Source of the DNA: Oscillospiraceae bacterium
Lineage (GTDB): Bacteria > Bacillota > Clostridia > Oscillospirales > Ruminococcaceae
NCBI GenBank assembly: GCA_017440425.1
Contig: JAFSHJ010000208.1
Location: 1 to 11,585, forward strand
DNA length: 11,585 nt
Direction: 5' to 3'
Below are positions 6,225-11,585 of the stretch, piece by piece. The position numbers were made by a program, and so were the translations under genes. The notes beneath the pieces were generated by a model. It had not been told where the DNA came from. It ran no database searches and was given only the letters and a program-made list of their open reading frames with translations. Each line of letters opens with the position of its first letter. The first letter of the stretch is position 1.

Positions 6225-6969
6225 AGCGTTCCACCTCCACTCTAAGCTCTGAAAGGATAGCGTGCCGAAGCTCCACAAAATCGGGGGAATCAATGTGTCT
6301 GGGTCGGGGGAAGTTGACCTCAAACACACTTTTTATGGTTCCGGGATTGGAGCTCATCATTGCAACTCTGTCGCCGAAGAAGAGAGCCTCCTCAACACTG
6401 TGGGTGACAAACATAACAGTTTTGCGTTCAGCCAGCCAAATTTGTTCCAGCTCGTCACGGAGCAGGTTTTTGGTTTGCTTGTCAAGAGCGGCAAAAGGTT
6501 CATCCATCAGCAAAACCTTGGAGTTTGTTGCCAGTGCCCTCGCAATGGAAACACGCTGCTTCATTCCTCCGGAAAGCTGACTGACCTTGTAATTTCTACA
6601 GGAGGCAAGGTTGACCATTGCCAGATATTTCATTGCATGGGCATCCCACTCCTCTTTTGGGATACCTGCTGCCTTCATTCCAAACTTTACATTTTCAATT
6701 ACAGAGAGCCAAGGGAAAAGTGCTGCCTCCTGAAAAATCATAATGCGGTCGGGGCCGGGCTCGGTAACTTTTTTGCCGTTCACCAGAATTTCGCCCTCGT
6801 TTGGGGTGTCAAGTCCCGCAACCTGATTGAGCAGAGTGGATTTTCCGCAGCCGGAGGGACCCAGCAGACAGAAGAATTCGCCGTCACGGATGGTGAGGTT
6901 GATGTTTTTCAGCACCTCATTGCCGGTGTCCGAAAAATATCTGCTGACATTTTTGATCTCTATACTCAT
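6208..6969 (-). CDS. ABC transporter ATP-binding protein, nitrate/sulfonate/taurine (SsuB/TauB) type
   Basis: The 253-aa ATPase has every motif in order. Walker A is GPSGCGKST (37-45), the Q-loop glutamine is Q80 in IFQEAALFPWL, and the ABC signature is LSGGMKQR (132-139). Walker B is VLLMDEP (152-158, catalytic E157), followed by the ALD D-loop and the switch histidine H190. The FQEAALFPWL stretch is typical of the SsuB/TauB/NrtD group. It powers uptake through the adjacent permease. The ATG at 6969 has only a weak ribosome site. The stop of the receptor gene is 22 nt upstream, so translation may depend partly on coupling. Confidence 0.95.
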   Translation of the reverse strand: MSIEIKNVSRYFSDTGNEVLKNINLTIRDGEFFCLLGPSGCGKSTLLNQVAGLDTPNEGEILVNGKKVTEPGPDRIMIFQEAALFPWLSVIENVKFGMKAAGIPKEEWDAHAMKYLAMVNLASCRNYKVSQLSGGMKQRVSIARALATNSKVLLMDEPFAALDKQTKNLLRDELEQIWLAERKTVMFVTHSVEEALFFGDRVAMMSSNPGTIKSVFEVNFPRPRHIDSPDFVELRHAILSELRVEVERFENVN

Positions 6970-6991
6970 ACTGTCACAACTTTCTTATAGT

Positions 6992-7969
6992 TTATTCCAA
7001 AAACAGGTTAGCTTCAAAATCAAAAGGATCTATAAAACCTTCGCTCATAGAAAGCGTTATAAACTCCTCTATGGATTTATGGGCGTGCTCAGTGGTAAAA
7101 ACAATGCGGCTGAAAGCTTCTGCCAAAACATCATCTTCAAAGGCGGTTCCGGTCAGCTCAAGTATCTTTTGGTTGGCAATTTTCATTGCCTCGTCGGGGT
7201 TTTGGTTGATATATTCAGTTAGCTCGTTGTGGGCGGCAAGGAATCTTTCCACCAAATGGGGATAATCTTCCAGAAAATCACGGTGAACAATAACCACCGC
7301 AGTGGAATAGTTGCCGTCCAACCAAAGCTGGTCGTAATCCAGCACAAGGCTTGCGTTTACCTCGTTTACAAGACGGGCGCCCCAGGGTTCCGGCACAAGT
7401 GCCGCATCCAGTTCGCCGTTTGCCATAAGAGATTTGATTTCCGAGTTGGCAACTGCATATAAATCTACAGTGCCGCCCTCGGTGGTGGTGGAAAGTCCGT
7501 TTTCGGCAAGCAGCTTCAGCAGCAGAAGGTGCTGTGTGTTGCCAAGCTGGGGAATGGCAACCTTTTTGCCGGCAAGATCTGCAACAGAGCTTATTTCAAC
7601 GCCCTCTGATGCAACCAGCACAGCTCCCCCGTTAGAGCAGCCGGATGCAATGAGAATATCTCCGTAGGAGCGGGAATATCCGCTGACTGCAGGTACAGGA
7701 CCGATGTATCCCACATCTATCTGCCCCGCAAACATTGCCTCAATTTCGGCAGGACCTGCGTTGAAGTTGTAATATTCCACACCGTAACCTTCAAAATGCT
7801 TCTCGAAGGTGCCGTTGGAGCTGCCGATTAGTGCCTGTGAGTGGGTGATATTCGGAAAATATGCTATTCTGATTTTGGTGCCGTCAGAGCCGCGGCGCAT
7901 GCATCCGGTGAGGGAAAATATTAAGATCAGGCTTAATGCAAACAGAAAAAGCCGCTTAAAACGTTTCAT
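6992..7969 (-). CDS. ABC transporter substrate-binding lipoprotein, nitrate/sulfonate/taurine (SsuA/NMT1-like) type
   Basis: The 325-aa protein begins with a lipoprotein signal (MKRFKRLFLFALSLILIFS) and lipobox L-T-G-C at residues 20-23. It should be anchored on the outer membrane face as the capture subunit of the importer. The mature part has the two-lobed periplasmic-binding fold of the SsuA/TauA/NrtA/ThiY superfamily. Marks include IRIAYFPNITHSQALIG, DVGYIGPVPAV, the lobe-joining DLAGKKVAIPQLGNTQH and ALVPEPWGARL. Relatives carry aliphatic sulfonates, taurine, nitrate or thiamine precursors; sequence alone does not decide. ATG 7969 is preceded by AAGGAG 8 nt upstream. The receptor gene comes first, as is usual when the receptor is needed in excess. 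Confidence 0.93.
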   Translation of the reverse strand: MKRFKRLFLFALSLILIFSLTGCMRRGSDGTKIRIAYFPNITHSQALIGSSNGTFEKHFEGYGVEYYNFNAGPAEIEAMFAGQIDVGYIGPVPAVSGYSRSYGDILIASGCSNGGAVLVASEGVEISSVADLAGKKVAIPQLGNTQHLLLLKLLAENGLSTTTEGGTVDLYAVANSEIKSLMANGELDAALVPEPWGARLVNEVNASLVLDYDQLWLDGNYSTAVVIVHRDFLEDYPHLVERFLAAHNELTEYINQNPDEAMKIANQKILELTGTAFEDDVLAEAFSRIVFTTEHAHKSIEEFITLSMSEGFIDPFDFEANLFLE

Positions 7970-8030
7970 TGACCAGTCTCCTTGATGTTTTGGTTGGAGA
8001 ATTTATACACATAAGTAAAATGTTATGAAT

Positions 8031-8059
8031 ATTATATCAAAATCGTTCTGTTATGTCAA
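8031..8059 (-). promoter_or_regulatory. Perfect-consensus sigma-A promoter of the ABC importer operon
   Basis: On the minus strand TTGACA (8054-8059), 17 nt, TATAAT (8031-8036). Both boxes and the spacing are exact consensus. The leader would be about 55 nt, too short for a typical riboswitch. If the operon is controlled, a repressor over this promoter is the likelier way. Confidence 0.9.
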
Positions 8060-8172
8060 TGCTTTAATTTTTAACAAAGGAAAAACTGCCGCTCCGGGGA
8101 GGAAAAAATAAGAAATACGAAAGAAAAACGCAAAAAAATTGTAAAAAATCGGCGGATAAAGTGAGTTTTTCG

Positions 8173-8201
8173 TTGCGGGTGGTTGAGATAAATGTTATAA
8201 T
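8173..8201 (+). promoter_or_regulatory. Probable promoter of the acyltransferase/symporter unit
   Basis: TTGCGG (8173-8178), 17 nt, TATAAT (8196-8201). The -10 is perfect and the -35 matches the TTG core only. A second TATAAT at 8211-8216 lacks a good -35. The rest of the 307-bp gap between divergent genes (7970-8276) is A/T-rich with no further gene seen. Confidence 0.5.
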
Positions 8202-8276
8202 TATAAAGATATAATGGTATAAATGGGCTTGTAAAGAGCTGTTTACACAAACACAACGAAGAATTGAGGCGTGACG

Positions 8277-9521
8277 ATGAAGGGTGCAAAAAACGTTAAA
8301 GGACGTTTTAGACACAGGGCGATATACCGCATTGCAAGATGTATAATGATGCCTTATTTCAGAATAAGGTTTAACGAGCACGCAAAGCTGATAAAGCCGA
8401 AGAGCTCACCCTATATCCTGATTGCCAACCACGTGTTCAACTGGGACCCGCTGACGGTGGGCATCAGCTTCAGGCAGCCAATGTATTACGTTGCAAGCGA
8501 GCACATCTTCAGGTGGGGCAACCTTTCCAAGCTGATACAGTTTGTTGAGGCACCCATCGCAAGGCAGAAGGGCACGGCAGATTCCAAAACCGTAAAGGAT
8601 ATACTTATAAGATTGAGGGGCAACAATAATGTCTGCGTCTTTGCAGAGGGCAGCGTCACCTACACCGGTGAAACGGGTTACATCGCTCCCGCCATCGGCA
8701 AGCTGGTCAAGCTCAGCGGCGCAGGACTCATCACCACCTCCATGCACGGCGGCTATCTCACCCATCCCAGATGGGGCAAGACCTATCGCCGCGGCAAGCT
8801 CACCGTCACACCCGTTGCGGAATATTCTCCCGAGCAGCTCAAAGAGATGTCTGTCAAGGAGATAAACGAGATAATCAAGCGCGACCTCTATGTCAATGCC
8901 TACGAAGATCAGCTGGCGCTGGATGAGCCCGTAAAATTCAAGGGCAAACAGCTGGCAGAGGGCATTGAAAACGTGCTCTATCTCTGCCCCAACTGTCAGC
9001 GCTTCTCCACCATAACAAGCAAGGATGACCGTTTCAGATGCGATTGCGGTCTGGAGGGTAGATTCACCGAGACCGGTTTCCTTGAATCTGTGGGAAGTGT
9101 GCCCTTTGAGTTTGACACCATTGTAAAATGGAACAGCTGGCAGGAGGAATGGCTTGAGCAGCACGCAGAGGAACTGCAGAACACACCAAAAGAAACCCCC
9201 ATCCTCTTCCACGGCGGTCAGGAGCTGATAACCTTTGAGAGAGCTGGCGAGACAACGAGCCTTGGCAAAGGAAGCATTGCACTCTATGCTGATAGATTCG
9301 AGTTTATTCCCGATGACGGCAGCGCAGAAAAGATAGTTATCCCCTTTGAAGAAATTCCGAAGGGCGTTACATATTACGGCACGGGAAGTGCCACCCTGGC
9401 AATGACCACCACAGACGACCGCAGCTACGAGTTCAAATCGGATGCGTCTGTTTCCCGTTCCAGCTGGTGCTATGAACACGTGCTTGCGGTGCTCAACAAA
9501 AAAGAGAGCGAAGAAAAATAA
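8277..9521 (+). CDS. PlsC-type lysophospholipid acyltransferase with C-terminal zinc-ribbon extension
   Basis: The N-terminal half of this 414-aa protein is a PlsC-like acyltransferase. The catalytic HX4D motif is NHVFNWD (H52, D57), and FAEGSVTY (E124-G125-S126) stands where the family has its EGTR-like phosphate-binding motif. Family members acylate lysophosphatidate or similar lipids at the membrane. From about residue 235 the protein is unlike plain PlsC enzymes (usually about 200-250 aa). CPNC (C237, C240) and CDC (C255, C257) form a probable zinc ribbon, then a beta-rich tail of about 150 residues of unknown role. There is no obvious long N-terminal membrane segment. ATG 8277 is chosen because GAGG lies 7 nt upstream; GTG 8271 would be too close to that site. 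The substrate is unknown. Confidence 0.87.
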   Translation: MKGAKNVKGRFRHRAIYRIARCIMMPYFRIRFNEHAKLIKPKSSPYILIANHVFNWDPLTVGISFRQPMYYVASEHIFRWGNLSKLIQFVEAPIARQKGTADSKTVKDILIRLRGNNNVCVFAEGSVTYTGETGYIAPAIGKLVKLSGAGLITTSMHGGYLTHPRWGKTYRRGKLTVTPVAEYSPEQLKEMSVKEINEIIKRDLYVNAYEDQLALDEPVKFKGKQLAEGIENVLYLCPNCQRFSTITSKDDRFRCDCGLEGRFTETGFLESVGSVPFEFDTIVKWNSWQEEWLEQHAEELQNTPKETPILFHGGQELITFERAGETTSLGKGSIALYADRFEFIPDDGSAEKIVIPFEEIPKGVTYYGTGSATLAMTTTDDRSYEFKSDASVSRSSWCYEHVLAVLNKKESEEK

Positions 9522-9558
9522 TTTGTGAGTTTAAAAATTACCATAAAGGAGCGTTACT

Positions 9559-10953
9559 ATGGATTACTCTGCTGCCAATACCGAGCTTTGGGGAATAATT
9601 ATCAACAGCGGCATCCTTGCGGGAATGCTGCTGCTCTCCAACGTGGTTTTGAGGAAAATTAAGTTCATTCAGAAGCTGCTGATACCCACATCGGTGCTTG
9701 CAGGATTTTTGCTGCTTGTGCTGCGTGAGCTTAATGTCCTTCCCATAAGCATGGAGTTTATGGAAATGGTAACCTATCACGCAATAGCCATCGGCTTCAT
9801 CGCCACCTCCCTGCGTGTGCCCAACGATAAAGACGACGAGTTCAAAAAAGAGCTTGTGGGTGCAAAATCGGGTGCGGTAATAATCGGTGCCTATTTTGTT
9901 CAGGGCATCATCGGTGTAGCGATAACCGTGCTGCTGTCTTATACTCTCTGCCCCGGACTTTTCAAGGCTGCGGGAATCCTGCTTCCCATGGGATTCGGTC
10001 AGGGACCCGGTCAGGCCAACAACGTGGGTACATCCTATGAGACCGGATACGGATTCGTTGGCGGTCAGGCATTCGGTCTTTCCGTTGCCGCAGCGGGCTA
10101 TCTTAGTGCCTGCACCGTTGGCGTTATCTATCAGGCAATTCTCCGCAAAAAGAACAAGATCACCGTTAAGGACCACAAGGCACTCTCCGGTTCCGTTACG
10201 ATAGATACCTTCCAGGCGGACGACGAAATACCCATCTCCCAGTCCATCGACCGCCTTTCCATTCAGGTCGCACTGGTCATTGGAATATATTTCCTAACCT
10301 ATCTGGTCTCCTGGGGGATCACATCCGCACTTTCTGCCTATGCCCCCGGACTTGGCAACACCCTCAATTCCCTCATTTGGGGCTTCAACTTCATCATCGG
10401 CTCGCTGCTTGCCATTGTCTGCCGCACCGTGTTCAACAAGCTGCGCAAGGTTAAGGTGATGACAAGACAGTATCAGAACAACTATCTGCTCAACCGCATC
10501 TCAGGTCTTGCATTTGATTTTATGATCATCTGCGGCATCGCTTCCATCGATATCTCCAATATGAAGGGTCTGTGGATCCCGTTCATTGCAATGGCTGTGG
10601 CAGGCTGCCTTGCAACTCTGTTCTATCTCAAGTGGGTCTGCAAGAAGGTCTATCCCAATTATTATTACGAAGGCTTTTTCAGCATGTTTGGTATGCTCAC
10701 GGGAACCATCAGCTCCGGCATACTGCTTGTCCGTGAGATCGATCCAAACTTCGATACTCCCGCCGCAAACAACCTTGTAACGGGAAGCAGCTTCGGCATA
10801 CTCATGGGCGCACCCGTGCTTCTGTTGGTGGGTCTCGCTCCCCAATCGGACGCAATGCTCTATCTGGTCGTGGGCATAATGGCGGCATATCTTGCCCTGC
10901 TCATGCTGTTCGTCTGCAAGGTGAAGAGCCTTAAGAAAAAGAAAAAGGCATAA
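9559..10953 (+). CDS. GltS-type sodium:glutamate symporter family protein
   Basis: The 464-aa polytopic membrane protein has many hydrophobic segments and the two repeated signature regions of the ESS/GltS family. The first half has GFGQGPGQANNVG (145-157). The second half has GMLTGTISSGILLVREIDP (378-396), then TPAANNLVTGS. Characterised members import glutamate with sodium, but this subgroup is divergent from E. coli GltS (GQGPGQA in the re-entrant loop), so the substrate is tentative. The C-terminus is very basic (KSLKKKKKKA) and should be cytoplasmic. AAAGGAG lies 7 nt before ATG 9559. The gene follows the acyltransferase by 37 nt with no terminator, so the two are probably co-transcribed. 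Confidence 0.88.
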   Translation: MDYSAANTELWGIIINSGILAGMLLLSNVVLRKIKFIQKLLIPTSVLAGFLLLVLRELNVLPISMEFMEMVTYHAIAIGFIATSLRVPNDKDDEFKKELVGAKSGAVIIGAYFVQGIIGVAITVLLSYTLCPGLFKAAGILLPMGFGQGPGQANNVGTSYETGYGFVGGQAFGLSVAAAGYLSACTVGVIYQAILRKKNKITVKDHKALSGSVTIDTFQADDEIPISQSIDRLSIQVALVIGIYFLTYLVSWGITSALSAYAPGLGNTLNSLIWGFNFIIGSLLAIVCRTVFNKLRKVKVMTRQYQNNYLLNRISGLAFDFMIICGIASIDISNMKGLWIPFIAMAVAGCLATLFYLKWVCKKVYPNYYYEGFFSMFGMLTGTISSGILLVREIDPNFDTPAANNLVTGSSFGILMGAPVLLLVGLAPQSDAMLYLVVGIMAAYLALLMLFVCKVKSLKKKKKA

Positions 10954-10977
10954 CGGCAGCAAATAAATGAATAAAAC

Positions 10978-11028
10978 CCCTCCCTTGAAGCGATACTTTC
11001 AGTAACGTCTTTTTGGGAGGGATTTTTT
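10978..11028 (+). terminator. Terminator-like hairpin after the symporter, overlapping the next gene's SD
   Basis: CCCTCCC (10978-10984) pairs with GGGAGGG (11015-11021) around a 30-nt loop, followed by A and six T (11023-11028). Flanking AAAA/TTTT can extend the stem past one mismatch. The stem is short for so large a loop, so efficiency is uncertain. The 3' arm is also the only ribosome site for the ORF starting at 11029. Confidence 0.6.
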
Positions 11029-11352
11029 ATGGGAGGCAAACGCTCGCCCGACAGAGTGCTGCTGCGGTGGTATCTTTTGGGGGTGCTTTTTGTTGTGATA
11101 GCTGCGGTTGCGCTCTGCGGATTTTTAAAGGTGCACGAGGTGACCAACGGCAGCGGATTTGCATCGCCCCAGCCGCTTTTTGCGGTGGAGCCGCACGGTA
11201 GCCGCACCGACAGCATCATTCTGACCTTTTTCGGCAAAAGATACGTCCTTCAGCCGCCGCAAACCCCGCAATTCCGCTTTTCCGTTTGCCCAACCTTGGG
11301 ATACTGCGCCGGGGCGGGGAACCCCCGCGGGCATATTCGCGGACGAAACTGA
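11029..11352 (+). CDS. Hypothetical small single-pass membrane protein
   Basis: This 107-codon ORF starts at ATG 11029 with GGGAGGG (11015-11021) 7 nt upstream. Basic residues at the N-terminus (GGKRSPDR) precede one membrane segment at about residues 11-33 (LLRWYLLGVLFVVIAAVALC), predicting an N-in single-pass protein with the rest outside. I recognise no family. The last 25-30 codons, from about 11263, run into GC-rich palindromic sequence and read as unlike protein (GAGNPRGHIRGRN), so the gene may be truncated or have acquired a repeat-derived tail. It would be expressed only if the hairpin just upstream is read through, or from a promoter I do not see. Confidence 0.45.
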   Translation: MGGKRSPDRVLLRWYLLGVLFVVIAAVALCGFLKVHEVTNGSGFASPQPLFAVEPHGSRTDSIILTFFGKRYVLQPPQTPQFRFSVCPTLGYCAGAGNPRGHIRGRN

Positions 11353-11370
11353 CGCTTGCGCTTACAGTTT
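11346..11370. repeat. Small hairpin at the end of the hypothetical ORF
   Basis: AAACTG (11346-11351) pairs with CAGTTT (11365-11370), with a small CGC/GCG pairing inside. It spans the stop codon of the small ORF and is the first of a run of palindromes. Confidence 0.4.
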
Positions 11371-11391
11371 CTTAAATTTACGAAGCGAGTA

Positions 11392-11427
11392 GTGCATCTC
11401 CCGCGGAGGGAGGTGCACTTTTGTTTT
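11392..11427 (+). terminator. Rho-independent terminator downstream of the small membrane-protein ORF
   Basis: GTGCATCTCCC (11392-11402) and GGGAGGTGCAC (11408-11418) form an 11-bp stem with a 5-nt loop. The one imperfect pair is a U·G wobble in the plus-strand RNA. TTTTGTTTT (11419-11427) follows. The wobble and the U-tract both give the plus direction. Confidence 0.8.
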
Positions 11428-11431
11428 GACT

Positions 11432-11585
11432 GCGGAGCATCACGGGATTCTTAAGGGGCAAGCCCCTTAAGCGCCGACTGCGCAAGTCCCGTCCTCCGCA
11501 GAGGACGGAATACCCCTCATTTGCGCTTTGCGCAACATAAATATAATAACCAAAGCGCCAGGCGAAGCATGGCGGCGGGGAACCC
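11432..11585. repeat. Cluster of nested palindromes, no gene seen
   Basis: No coding frame is convincing on either strand. Interrupted outer arms CTGCGGAG/CTCCGCAG and ACGGGA/TCCCGT enclose the perfect hairpin CTTAAGGGGC-AA-GCCCCTTAAG (11450-11471) and GCGC-CGACT-GCGC. An alternative hairpin, CCGTCCTC-CGCA-GAGGACGG, uses the same right-hand bases. TTGCGC-TTT-GCGCAA (from 11521) follows. The last 12 nt repeat 11313-11324 exactly. Confidence 0.6.

Noticed and set aside
7970..8030. Riboswitch in the ABC importer leader
   Set aside because: The leader is about 55-60 nt and shows no strong hairpin or known aptamer core.
8406..9479. 357-codon minus-strand open frame
   Set aside because: Antisense to the acyltransferase gene with HX4D and zinc-ribbon motifs; no start or domain support.
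11300..11585. CRISPR array or tRNA cluster at the right end
   Set aside because: The repeats are different palindromes without regular spacing or spacers, and none folds as a tRNA.

Overview
The window looks like chromosomal DNA from an anaerobic low-to-moderate GC Firmicute, probably a gut Clostridia (Oscillospirales-like) organism. This is inferred from strong AGGAG-type ribosome binding sites, textbook TTGACA/TATAAT promoters with 17-nt spacers, tRNAs with encoded CCA ends, Gram-positive-style lipoproteins, a GH127 glycosidase, a DUF1653 protein and palindromic intergenic repeats. The species cannot be named from the sequence alone.

Layout. 1-459 (minus): N-terminal 153 codons of an unidentified lipoprotein running off the left edge. 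540-865 (minus): a two-gene tRNA operon, tRNA-Thr(UGU) then tRNA-Tyr(GUA), with a near-consensus promoter and a long hairpin terminator. 933-1709 (minus) and 1877-3730 (plus): a divergent pair, an AraC-family regulator and a cytoplasmic GH127 beta-L-arabinofuranosidase-type enzyme, followed by a small overlapping DUF1653 gene (to 3980). 3998-4086: a perfect cloverleaf-like palindromic element between convergent genes. 4116-5282 (minus): a Cys/Met-metabolism PLP enzyme with its own promoter. 5430-7969 (minus): a three-gene ABC importer of the nitrate/sulfonate/taurine type (lipoprotein receptor, ATPase, permease) with a perfect consensus promoter and a strong terminator. 8277-9521 and 9559-10953 (plus): a PlsC-type acyltransferase with a C-terminal zinc-ribbon extension, then a GltS-type sodium:glutamate symporter. 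10978-11028: a terminator-like hairpin whose 3' arm is also the ribosome binding site of a small membrane-protein ORF (11029-11352). 11308-11585: a cluster of palindromes, one of them a good plus-strand terminator.

How the genes may work together. The AraC/GH127 pair is probably a self-contained arabinoside-use locus with the regulator controlling its neighbour. The ABC importer and the PLP enzyme are adjacent and co-oriented but separated by a terminator and a second promoter, so they are two transcription units that may share a theme (sulfur compounds). The acyltransferase and symporter are 37 nt apart and probably co-transcribed, with no obvious metabolic link.

I see no CRISPR array, transposase, phage gene, toxin-antitoxin pair or clear undescribed multi-gene system. 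The most interesting signals are non-coding: the cloverleaf at 3998-4086, the terminator/SD overlap at 10978-11031, and the nested palindromes at the right end.
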